From contig JAKBFV010000017.1 in NCBI GenBank assembly GCA_021833365.1, positions 1 to 39,872 of the forward strand: DNA of 39,872 bases. Reading direction: 5' to 3'. The notes below the pieces were generated by a model, which saw only the letters and a list, made by a program, of their open reading frames with translations, was not told the DNA's origin and did not search any database. Source of the DNA: Pseudomonadota bacterium (lineage in GTDB: Bacteria > Pseudomonadota > Gammaproteobacteria > Pseudomonadales > Moraxellaceae). The position numbers and the translations under genes were made by a program. Shown piece after piece: positions 7,189 to 14,286 of the stretch (position 1 is its first letter; the number at the start of each line of letters is the position of its first letter).

Positions 7189-8343
7189 ATGGATTTTGAG
7201 TGGATATCAACGCCGGGGCGCCTGCGTTCCTTGGTGCGCCAGCTCGAGCATCAGCCGATGCTGGCGATGGATACCGAGTTCCTGCGTGTCGACACCTTTT
7301 ACCCCATTCCAGGTCTGGTGCAGATTGCCGATGGCGAGCAGGCCTGGCTGATCGATCCTCTCGCCTTGTCGCAGCCGATCGAGCTGGCGCGCATCTTCTA
7401 CGCGCAGCACATCATCAAGGTTCTGCATGCCTGCTACGAAGACATCGAAGTCATGCAGCAGTTGTCGCGCCTGCCGGTTCGCCAGGTCTTCGATACACAG
7501 CTGGCGGCCGCCTATCTTGGCTATGGTCTGCAAGTCGGTTACCAGCGCCTGCTGCATGAGGAGCTCGGTATACACATCAGCAAGGAAGAGACGCGTTCCG
7601 ATTGGCTGCATCGCCCGCTCAGCGCGCAGCAGCTGCAATATGCCGTTCAGGATGTGCGGTATCTCCTGCCGCTTTACGCCGTCCTGCGGCAGCGTCTGCA
7701 GAATCGCGGTCATTGGGATAAAGTGGTCGAGGATAACCAGCTTTTACTCATCGAGCTGACGCAAACGACTGATGCACAGGCGCTGTGGCGCGATCTGCCG
7801 GCGGTGTGGCGGCTCAGTCGACCACAGCTCGCCGTTCTCCAGGCTTTATGGGTTTGGCGTGAGCGGCAGGCGCGTGAGCGCAATGTCCCGCGAGGCTTTC
7901 TGCTCAAAAATGTCAGTCTGTATCCGCTGGCCAGCTTGCAACCGCGCGATTTTCATCAGCTCGAACGTATCGAAGGTATGAATCCGCGTATTCTGCGCCG
8001 CGAAGCCGATAGCCTGCTCGCCTTGATCGAGGCGGCGCGATCGACGCCTTTCGACGATTGCCCGGAGACTTTGCCACGCCCCTGGCCGCGGCCGATCCGT
8101 GATATCATCCTCGCCTGTCGCGAGGTGGTCGCGGCGCGTGCGCGTGATCTCGATCTGCCTGTCGATGTCCTGATCCGTAAAAGGCAGTTCGATGAGCTGC
8201 TCGAAGCCTATGTCGCTGCCAGCGAGCCTGCGCAGCGTTGGCGCGGCTGGCGCCAGGACGTCGTTTATCGCCCCATCGTGGCGGTTTTCGATCGGCATCG
8301 CGCCGACTTGTTGGCCTGGAATCGGGAGCGGTATGCGTCATGA
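7189..8343 (+). CDS. rnd: Ribonuclease D
   Basis: 384 residues; a 3'-to-5' exoribonuclease that trims tRNA precursors and other structured RNA in the cytoplasm. The N-terminal DEDDy exonuclease domain shows Asp28 and Glu30 (MDTEF), Asp85 (HACYEDIEVM), and Tyr151/Asp155 in YAVQDVRYL. The C-terminal part carries HRDC-type helical repeats (around 205-290, RERNVPRGFLLKN). Length and domain order match E. coli RNase D. The start codon lies just after a purine-rich GAAGGGCGGG sequence. Its stop overlaps the start of ycgL (ATGA), so the two are probably translationally coupled. The rnd-ycgL-ycgN order is a known gammaproteobacterial grouping. Confidence 0.96.
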   Translation: MDFEWISTPGRLRSLVRQLEHQPMLAMDTEFLRVDTFYPIPGLVQIADGEQAWLIDPLALSQPIELARIFYAQHIIKVLHACYEDIEVMQQLSRLPVRQVFDTQLAAAYLGYGLQVGYQRLLHEELGIHISKEETRSDWLHRPLSAQQLQYAVQDVRYLLPLYAVLRQRLQNRGHWDKVVEDNQLLLIELTQTTDAQALWRDLPAVWRLSRPQLAVLQALWVWRERQARERNVPRGFLLKNVSLYPLASLQPRDFHQLERIEGMNPRILRREADSLLALIEAARSTPFDDCPETLPRPWPRPIRDIILACREVVAARARDLDLPVDVLIRKRQFDELLEAYVAASEPAQRWRGWRQDVVYRPIVAVFDRHRADLLAWNRERYAS

Positions 8344-8633
8344 CCATGATGATCTGTTCGGTCTATGAAGCGCAGCGACGAGCGCAAACCTATCTTTTCG
8401 TCGAGCGGCGTGTGGCCCTGTCGCGGGTGCCGGTGGCCTTGCGCGAGCTGATCGGCGACCGACCGCGTCATGTCATGGACATTCCGCTGCGCCCGGGGAT
8501 GCGCTTGGCCCGTATCGATGCCGAGACCCTGCGCAAGATCCTCGCCGAGCAGGGCTATTATCTGCAATTGCCGCCGCCAGATGACGCCGAGGTCGCCGCC
8601 TTGAAGCGACGTCAGCATGAAGCGCAGGCATGA
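8340..8633 (+). CDS. ycgL: YcgL-domain protein
   Basis: 97 residues, beginning with an ATG that overlaps the rnd stop codon; a second ATG two codons on (MICSVYEA) is the usual family start. The conserved opening ICSVYEAQRRAQTYLFV and the central sequence RLARIDAETLRKILAEQGYYLQLPPP identify the YcgL family. This is a small soluble protein of unsettled biochemical role that is repeatedly found beside rnd and ycgN in gammaproteobacteria. No membrane segment or metal site is visible. Its stop codon overlaps the start of ycgN. Function beyond association with these neighbours is not inferable from sequence. Confidence 0.93.
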   Translation: MTMMICSVYEAQRRAQTYLFVERRVALSRVPVALRELIGDRPRHVMDIPLRPGMRLARIDAETLRKILAEQGYYLQLPPPDDAEVAALKRRQHEAQA

Positions 8634-9070
8634 GAGCGCGCTTCTGGGAGCGCTATGCCCTCGCGGATCTGGCGCCGGATGAGTGGGAGGCACTCTGCGA
8701 TGGTTGTGGTCGTTGCTGTCTCAACAAGCTCGAAGACGAAGACAGCGGTGAGGTCGTCTATACCCGGGTCGCCTGCGCTTTGCTGCATCCGGCGGGAGGG
8801 TGCCGGGACTACCCCAAGCGTCAGGAAAAAGTTCCGAGCTGTGTCGCTCTGACAGCCGAGAATGTGGCGACGATAGCGTGGCTGCCGCGCACCTGTGCCT
8901 ATCGTTTGCGCGCACAGGGCCGACCATTATACGATTGGCATCCGCTCATTTCCGGAACGGCGCTCAGTGTGCAGCGCGCCGGCATCAGCGTCGTCGGGCG
9001 TTGCGTGTCGGAAACGCTGGTCGCCGAAGACGATCTCGAAGCGTACGTGGTGAGGTGGAAAGGCTTATGA
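8630..9070 (+). CDS. ycgN: YcgN family cysteine-cluster protein (UPF0260)
   Basis: 146 residues. A cysteine cluster near the N-terminus, CDGCGRCCLNKLED, is followed by further cysteines at CALLHPAGGC, PSC, RTC and GRC. This is the YkgJ/YcgN-type cysteine-rich pattern thought to bind zinc or an iron-sulfur centre. The start ATG overlaps the ycgL stop (ATGA), and the stop overlaps the start of the next gene, so four genes form one translationally linked chain. Cytosolic; the exact biochemical role of the family is not established. Confidence 0.93.
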   Translation: MRARFWERYALADLAPDEWEALCDGCGRCCLNKLEDEDSGEVVYTRVACALLHPAGGCRDYPKRQEKVPSCVALTAENVATIAWLPRTCAYRLRAQGRPLYDWHPLISGTALSVQRAGISVVGRCVSETLVAEDDLEAYVVRWKGL

Positions 9071-9390
9071 TGATGTCTCTGTTCGGTGCTTGGCTGGTCT
9101 ATCTGTTGAGCGCCACTTTGCTCATTCTGCTCAGCTGTCATCTGATGTTGCGCTTTCTCGGGCGCATACCGCGCGCCCTCCTGGCGGCCCTGCTCGTGCT
9201 CCTGCTGACGCCCTGTCCCACCGATGCCACTTTGCAGCATGTCGGTCCGGCGACGGTCACCCTGCTCTTTGAGGTTTTGGCGCATTCGCGCATCGGTATG
9301 CTGCGGGCACTCCTGCCGCTGGCGGTGATGGCGACACTCGCCGCCGTCATTTTGGCCTGGGTCGTGCCGCGCCGCCAACCCGACGCTTGA
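9067..9390 (+). CDS. Small membrane protein of unknown function
   Basis: 107 residues from the first of three tandem ATGs (9067, 9070, 9073), overlapping the ycgN stop. Three hydrophobic segments are visible: about residues 5-27, 36-52 and 77-98. The motif LLTPCPTDATLQHVGPA lies between the second and third. I cannot attach a function. Its position between ycgN and a von Willebrand A membrane protein, with overlapping start and stop codons, suggests it is co-expressed with both. It may be an inner-membrane partner of the von Willebrand protein, but that is inference from order only. Confidence 0.75.
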   Translation: MMMSLFGAWLVYLLSATLLILLSCHLMLRFLGRIPRALLAALLVLLLTPCPTDATLQHVGPATVTLLFEVLAHSRIGMLRALLPLAVMATLAAVILAWVVPRRQPDA

Positions 9391-9436
9391 GTGCGAGCTC
9401 TGCTATAACTAGATAAACGGGTTGTGGCAGGATGGA

Positions 9437-10951
9437 ATGTCGATGCGCCACCTAGCGATCATCGTCGGCTGTTTGCTTCTCTGGGTGAGCACGGCGGTGC
9501 CAGCGGCTGCGCCGACGCCGGCACCAGCACCTTTGCATCTGGTCGTGCTGGTCGACGTCTCCGGGAGTATGCGGAACAATGATCCGACGCAGGCACGCCA
9601 ACGTGCCCTCGGTCTGCTCCTGCGTCTCCTGCCGGCGGGTAGTGAGGTCTCCCTCCTGACCTTCGCGGCACACCCGCATCGCCTGTGGAACAGTCCCGCC
9701 TGGCAGTCGTCCCAGCTAGCACAGGTGCTGCCGCGACTGAGCGCGATCGATGAACACGGCGCCTGGACCGATATCGATGCGGCGCTAAGGCAGGGCCTGC
9801 AGACGCTGGCGCCGACGTCTGGTGGGCGTCAGCATCTGATCCTGCTCACCGATGGTTTCGTCGAGTTGGGACATGGCGCCGCGGCGGATGCCGCATCGCG
9901 TGCTCAGGTCTGGGGTGAGGATCTGACGCAGGCACGTCGGCAGGGGGTGCATCTGCATACCCTCGCTCTGGGAGGTGCTGCTGACCTGCCCTTGCTGCGC
10001 CATCTGGCGCTCGGCAGCGGTGGGCGCTTCGTCTCGGCGCAGGCGCAGCGTTTGACGCCGGCGCTGCTCGATATCTTCGATGTTGCCGCACCGGCGCAAC
10101 GATTGCCCGTGCGCGGACGGGCTTTTCAGGTCGATGCCAGCGTTCATGCCATGACCTTGCTGCTGCTGGGCAGTAGCCAGGAGCGTTTGCCGCGCTTGCT
10201 GACGCCGCTCGGAGAAAGCTGGACGCCGCAGCAGCATCCCTCCTCCCTGACCTGGACGCGGACCTCCGATTATGAGCTGATCGAGATCAAAAAGCCGCAG
10301 CCTGGGGTCTGGCATCTCGACGCCGATCTGGGTCCTCGCAGTCGCTTGAGTGTGCTCAGCGATCTGCGCTTGCAGGTGAGCGGCGTGCCGGTGAATGCTG
10401 CCGGCGGGCAGGTGGCGAAGATCGACATCAGCTTGCAGGATACGCACGGCACGATCGTTGACCCGGCCTTGCTTGGCCCTTGTGTCTTGACGCGCCACAG
10501 TGGTCTGCGCGGTCAGTTGCTCGATCAGGAGGTTCTCTACGATGGGCCGCGACAAGGCTCGGTGATGCTTCCCGATGATGGGCATTTTCAGGCGGACTTG
10601 CCGGCATGGCAGGAGAATGGCGATGTCATCGTGCGCGTCACTCTGCAATGTGCCGGCTTTGCGCGTGAATTCGATCAGATCGTGCATGTCACCGTGCATC
10701 GTGAAGACCTGCCGCCGGCCGTGACCGTCACACACAGCAGCGCGCCGCATCCGCCAGCTCACGCCCAGACACATGGACAGCCGCGCTGGCGTTTGATCCT
10801 GGTCGTTACGGTGCTCGCTATTCTGTTTCTCCTGGTGCTAGCCATGGGCTATATCGTCTGGCGCAAGATTCACCCAGGCAAGGTGGCTCCCGCAGCTGAG
10901 GCGGCGGACGAGGAAGCATCAAACGTGGAGACGCCACCGGATGCACCGTGA
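9437..10951 (+). CDS. Membrane-anchored von Willebrand factor A domain protein
   Basis: 504 residues. The start is ATG 9437 with AGGATGG just upstream; ATG 9443 and TTG 9422 are alternatives. A signal peptide (about residues 4-25, ending AVPAAA) is followed by a VWA domain with the metal-ion-dependent adhesion motif DVSGSM at residues 40-45. The domain continues with TWTDIDAA-like residues around AWTDIDAAL and the LLTDG strand. A beta-rich middle region without recognisable motif leads to one membrane segment near 450-475, then a short acidic cytoplasmic tail. The topology is therefore periplasmic VWA with a C-terminal anchor. Such proteins usually bind a protein partner through a divalent metal; the partner is unknown. 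A TATAAC sequence at 9413 could be part of a promoter. Confidence 0.88.
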   Translation: MSMRHLAIIVGCLLLWVSTAVPAAAPTPAPAPLHLVVLVDVSGSMRNNDPTQARQRALGLLLRLLPAGSEVSLLTFAAHPHRLWNSPAWQSSQLAQVLPRLSAIDEHGAWTDIDAALRQGLQTLAPTSGGRQHLILLTDGFVELGHGAAADAASRAQVWGEDLTQARRQGVHLHTLALGGAADLPLLRHLALGSGGRFVSAQAQRLTPALLDIFDVAAPAQRLPVRGRAFQVDASVHAMTLLLLGSSQERLPRLLTPLGESWTPQQHPSSLTWTRTSDYELIEIKKPQPGVWHLDADLGPRSRLSVLSDLRLQVSGVPVNAAGGQVAKIDISLQDTHGTIVDPALLGPCVLTRHSGLRGQLLDQEVLYDGPRQGSVMLPDDGHFQADLPAWQENGDVIVRVTLQCAGFAREFDQIVHVTVHREDLPPAVTVTHSSAPHPPAHAQTHGQPRWRLILVVTVLAILFLLVLAMGYIVWRKIHPGKVAPAAEAADEEASNVETPPDAP

Positions 10952-11014
10952 GTCATCCCCCAGTCATCGTCAGCGCTTAGTCTGACGGTCGCGATGAGGA
11001 GTGGGGGAGTCCGT

Positions 11015-11446
11015 ATGCGTCGACGCCTGGTTGTGGTGCTGGTCTTGCTCTGCTCCATGCACGGCAGCAGGGCTGACTGCTGGCAGCAGTCAGCGCAGCG
11101 CTTTGCCATTTCAGCGCGCTTGCTGCAGGCGATCGCGCAGGTCGAAAGCAGTGGCCGCAGCGATGCCTGGCATCGCAATCGTGATGGCAGCGTCGATCTC
11201 GGTCTCATGCAAGTCAATAGCCGTTGGTGGCCACGCCTGGTGCGCGCCGGCATTCGACCGGATGATCTGTTCGACGCCTGCGTCTGTATTCACGTCGGTG
11301 CCTGGATTTTGGCGCAGGCGGTCGCTCGCACGGGCGCGCGTTGGGCGGCCGTGGGTGCTTATCACGGCGGTTCGCAAGATGAGCGCAGGCGCTATATCGA
11401 GAGGGTTTACCAGGTCTGGCAGCGCAGTGTTCAGCTGGACTTTTAG
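11015..11446 (+). CDS. Small secreted lytic transglycosylase
   Basis: 143 residues from ATG 11015, preceded by GGGGGAG at 11003-11009; the earlier in-frame ATG 10994 lacks a comparable site. A signal peptide (RRRLVVVLVLLCSMHGSRA) precedes a compact SLT domain. The catalytic glutamate is in AIAQVESSGRSDA, then DLGLMQVNSRWW, and a late GAYHGG motif replaces the more common AYNAG. Cysteines in DCWQQ and DACVCIHVG probably form a disulfide, as in IagB/VirB1-like muramidases of secretion and pilus systems. Its place directly before fleS-fleR makes a role in opening the wall for the flagellar rod possible. No FlgJ is in the window. That link is inference. Confidence 0.88.
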   Translation: MRRRLVVVLVLLCSMHGSRADCWQQSAQRFAISARLLQAIAQVESSGRSDAWHRNRDGSVDLGLMQVNSRWWPRLVRAGIRPDDLFDACVCIHVGAWILAQAVARTGARWAAVGAYHGGSQDERRRYIERVYQVWQRSVQLDF

Positions 11447-11461
11447 AAGGCATTGAGGAAC

Positions 11462-11478
11462 TTGGTATACCCCTTGCA
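11462..11478 (+). promoter_or_regulatory. Sigma-54 promoter of fleS-fleR
   Basis: TTGGTATACCCCTTGCA matches the -24/-12 consensus YTGGCACGRNNNTTGCW at the key GG (11464-11465) and GC (11476-11477) with exact ten-base spacing. Transcription would begin near 11489. This lies after the ATG at 11484, so it forces use of a later start codon for fleS. Confidence 0.75.
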
Positions 11479-11516
11479 AGCTGATGGCTCGAGACCACCA
11501 CAAGGTGCCCAAAGCC

Positions 11517-12539
11517 ATGAGCTCGACCTCCAGGCGCGCACAAATCCATGAGTTTTCCGAGGCGGCACGCCATCATCCGTCAAAAGTCCGGCAGTCCCTG
11601 GTCACTTCCTTGCCGGGGGGCGCTCTCATCGTCTGTAGCGATGGTCAGGTGGGTGAGTGCAACACTCTGGCCCTCGACATGCTCGGCGCGCCTCTGCTCA
11701 ATGAGCCGTGGTCGGCGGTGATCGAGCGCGCTTTTCTGCCGCGCCAGGATGATGGTCATGAAGTGTCCCTGCGTGATGGCCGGCGCGTTCGCATCGTCAC
11801 CGAGGCACTGTCCTCGGGTGAGGGGCAGCTGGTACAGATCATCGACCTGACCGAGTCGCGCGCCTGGCAGGACAAGGTGGCCCACCATCAGCGGGTCTTC
11901 GCTCTCGGACAGATGGCGGCGACCTTGGCGCATCAGTTACGCACGCCGCTGAGCAGCGCGACGCTTTATGCCGCGCATCTGGCGCAGGGACAATTGTCGG
12001 CCGAGCAGGAAAAACATTTCTCACACCAGTTGCTCATCCAGCTGGCCAGCATGGAGAACCAGATCCGTACACTGCTGCTGCTGGCGCGCCGTGAATTACC
12101 CCTGTGCGATCGCCTGACCTTGCCGGCACTGGCTGCTGCCTGGCGGGCGCGCTGGCCACAGCTGCGGCACTCACCCTTGCCTTCTGATCTCGAGCGCACG
12201 CAGGTGCTGGTGCATGCACAAGCCCTGGTCGAGGCCATAGACAATCTCATTCGCAATGCCGAGGAAGTTTCGCCGGGACAGGTGCGTTTGCTGCTGTGTC
12301 GCTGTGGCCGCGAACTGCATGTCGAAGTACATGATGCCGGTGTCGGGCTCGACGCTGCCGAGCTAGCGGCGCTCGAGCGGCCCTTTCATAGCAGCAAGCC
12401 GCAGGGGCATGGGCTCGGCCTGGCCCTGGTGCGCAGCATCATGGCGGCGCACGCCGGATGTTTGCGGGTGCGCAGTCGGCGGGGCGAGGGCAGTGTCTTC
12501 GTCCTGGTCTTGCCCTTGTTGGAGGAGAAACTGTCATGA
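11517..12539 (+). CDS. fleS: FleS/FlrB-type flagellar sensor histidine kinase
   Basis: 340 residues, cytosolic, with no membrane segment. The start is ATG 11517 with AAGGTG at 11502-11507, because the ATG at 11484 lies upstream of the predicted sigma-54 transcription start. A PAS-like region covers about 30-120 (GALIVCSDGQVGECN). The H-box AHQLRTPLSS has phospho-acceptor His139. The ATPase region shows N-box DNLIRNAEE, DAGVGL and GHGLGLALVRSI. The kinase should phosphorylate FleR, encoded immediately downstream with start and stop overlapping, to switch on the class III flagellar genes (basal body and hook). Upstream control by a FleQ/FlrA-type activator is expected from family knowledge; that gene is not in this window. 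Confidence 0.9.
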   Translation: MSSTSRRAQIHEFSEAARHHPSKVRQSLVTSLPGGALIVCSDGQVGECNTLALDMLGAPLLNEPWSAVIERAFLPRQDDGHEVSLRDGRRVRIVTEALSSGEGQLVQIIDLTESRAWQDKVAHHQRVFALGQMAATLAHQLRTPLSSATLYAAHLAQGQLSAEQEKHFSHQLLIQLASMENQIRTLLLLARRELPLCDRLTLPALAAAWRARWPQLRHSPLPSDLERTQVLVHAQALVEAIDNLIRNAEEVSPGQVRLLLCRCGRELHVEVHDAGVGLDAAELAALERPFHSSKPQGHGLGLALVRSIMAAHAGCLRVRSRRGEGSVFVLVLPLLEEKLS

Positions 12540-13852
12540 GTGGCTTGCGTTTGCTGGTGGTGGAAGACGATGCCGGTCTGCGTCAGGCTCTCGCCGATAC
12601 CCTGATGCTGGCCGGGATCGAGGTCGATCTGGCAGCGAGCGGCGATGCGGCTGAGGCGATGGTTCTGGCGACGACCTATGCCATGGTCGTCTCTGACATC
12701 AATATGCCGGGGCGCGATGGCTGGTCGCTCTTGCGCCGCCTACGGCAGATCGATCCGGGTCTGCCGGTCCTGATGATGACCGCCTATGCCAGCATCGCCG
12801 CTGCCGTCGATGCCTTGCAGGAAGGGGCGGTCGATTATCTCGCCAAACCCTTCACCCCCGATACCCTGATGACCCGTGTTCTACAATATGCACGGCGTAG
12901 TCCGGGAGGACAGGAGCCGGTGGCGAGCAGCGCCAGTACGCAGCGTTTGCTGGCTATGGCGCGCAAGGTGGCGGAAGCCGATGTCAGCGTGCTGATCACC
13001 GGTGAGTCGGGTACCGGCAAGGAGGTCATGGCGCGCTATATCCATCGTCATTCAGCGCGTGCTGACCGCCCCTTTGTGGCGATCAACTGTGCCGCCATCC
13101 CGGAGAACATGCTTGAGTCCATGCTCTTTGGTTATGAGAAGGGCGCCTTTACCGGCGCTTACACGACGCAAGCGGGTAAGTTCGAGCAAGCCCAGGGTGG
13201 CACTTTGCTGCTCGATGAAATCTCTGAGATGGCTCTGCCTTTGCAGGCCAAGCTGTTGCGCGTCCTGCAGGAACGTGAGGTGGAAAGACTGGGTGGGCGT
13301 CACCCCATCGCTCTCGACATCCGAGTCCTCGCCACCAGCAATCGCTACCTCGCCGAAGAGATCGCACAGGGGCGTTTCCGTGAGGACCTTTTCTATCGTC
13401 TCAATGTCTTTCCCCTGCAGTGCACACCCTTGCGTGAGCGTCGTGATGACATCCCTGAACTGACGGAATATTTCATCGCTGAACACGCCCAGCGCTATCA
13501 GCCTTTGCCGCGTCTGAGCGCGGACGCCATCGCCTGCCTGTGCCGGCATGACTGGCCGGGTAATGTGCGTGAGCTGAGCAATGTCGTGCAACGCGCCCTC
13601 GTTCTGCACGTCGGCGGCGTCATCCACGCCGAAGACATCGTCTTTGACACGCTCGGAGCGCGTCTGCGTGCTCCCGAGGTGCAGCCGGCGCATGACCTGC
13701 ACAGCGATGTGCAGCAGCGTGAATTCGAGCTCATCGCCCAGGTTCTCGGTCAGGTCGCGAGCAAGAAAGTGGCGGCGCAACGTCTCGGGATCAGCGATCG
13801 CACCCTGCGCTACAAGCTGTCGCAAATGCGTGAGCAGGGTTATGCCGTTTGA
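12536..13852 (+). CDS. fleR: FleR/FlrC sigma-54-dependent flagellar response regulator
   Basis: 438 residues. A receiver domain (1-120) has phospho-acceptor Asp54 in SDINMPGRDG and Lys in AKPF. A central AAA+ domain has Walker A GESGTGKE (156-163), the sigma-54 contact loop GAFTGA at 203-208, and Walker B LLLDEI. A Fis-type helix-turn-helix (about 395-430) includes VAAQRLGISDRTLRYKL. It activates sigma-54 promoters of middle and late flagellar genes when phosphorylated by FleS. A probable target is the site just after its own stop, in front of fliE. Its ATG overlaps the fleS stop. Confidence 0.94.
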   Translation: MSGLRLLVVEDDAGLRQALADTLMLAGIEVDLAASGDAAEAMVLATTYAMVVSDINMPGRDGWSLLRRLRQIDPGLPVLMMTAYASIAAAVDALQEGAVDYLAKPFTPDTLMTRVLQYARRSPGGQEPVASSASTQRLLAMARKVAEADVSVLITGESGTGKEVMARYIHRHSARADRPFVAINCAAIPENMLESMLFGYEKGAFTGAYTTQAGKFEQAQGGTLLLDEISEMALPLQAKLLRVLQEREVERLGGRHPIALDIRVLATSNRYLAEEIAQGRFREDLFYRLNVFPLQCTPLRERRDDIPELTEYFIAEHAQRYQPLPRLSADAIACLCRHDWPGNVRELSNVVQRALVLHVGGVIHAEDIVFDTLGARLRAPEVQPAHDLHSDVQQREFELIAQVLGQVASKKVAAQRLGISDRTLRYKLSQMREQGYAV

Positions 13853-13857
13853 GTGGA

Positions 13858-13874
13858 TTGGCGTGTAATTTGCT
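13858..13874 (+). promoter_or_regulatory. Sigma-54 promoter of the fliE operon
   Basis: TTGGCGTGTAATTTGCT matches YTGGCACGRNNNTTGCW with GG at 13860-13861 and GC at 13872-13873, correctly spaced. The predicted start near 13885 gives a leader of about 57 bases before fliE. FleR, encoded immediately upstream, is the likely activator. Confidence 0.8.
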
Positions 13875-13941
13875 TTGTATAGGGTGGTGATGGCTGAAGA
13901 TCTGCGGACGCCATAAAAATGACTCACGGGAGGCTAGGATC

Positions 13942-14274
13942 ATGATTCAGGGCGTGGGGCATCTCTCGCAGTTGCTGGCGGAAATGGATCGCATGAAGGT
14001 CGGCGCAGGCTCGCCTGCCGCTGCGGCAAGTACGCAGGTGGCGCCCGCTGGTGCTGATTTCACGCAGGTCTTCAAGTCGGCCATCGGCCATGTCAACGAA
14101 CTGCAGCAGCGCTCGGAAGCGCTGCAAAAAGCCTTTGAGATGGGCGACAGCAAGGTCGATCTTACCCAGGTCATGGTGGCCCTGCAGAAGGCCAACCTGT
14201 CGTTTGAAGGGATGACCCAGGTGCGCAACAAATTCGTCAATGCTTATAAAGAAATCATGAATATGTCGATCTGA
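13942..14274 (+). CDS. fliE: Flagellar hook-basal body protein FliE
   Basis: 110 residues. FliE joins the MS ring to the proximal rod in the periplasm and is exported by the flagellar type III system. The C-terminal half is the conserved part: SKVDLTQVMVALQKANLSFEGMTQVRNKFVNAYKEI-type sequence, with MNMSI at the end matching the family's usual C-terminus (M.M.(I/V)). Length is normal for the family (about 100-110). A GGGAGG ribosome site lies upstream. First gene of the fliEFGHIJ operon, preceded by a sigma-54 promoter. Confidence 0.95.
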   Translation: MIQGVGHLSQLLAEMDRMKVGAGSPAAAASTQVAPAGADFTQVFKSAIGHVNELQQRSEALQKAFEMGDSKVDLTQVMVALQKANLSFEGMTQVRNKFVNAYKEIMNMSI

Positions 14275-14286
14275 GGAGTCTGAATC

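Noticed and set aside
9785-10774. 329-codon open frame on the minus strand opposite the VWA gene
   Set aside because: It is a low-complexity Arg/Gln/His-rich translation typical of an antisense shadow; the + strand has a signal peptide, DVSGSM and a membrane anchor.
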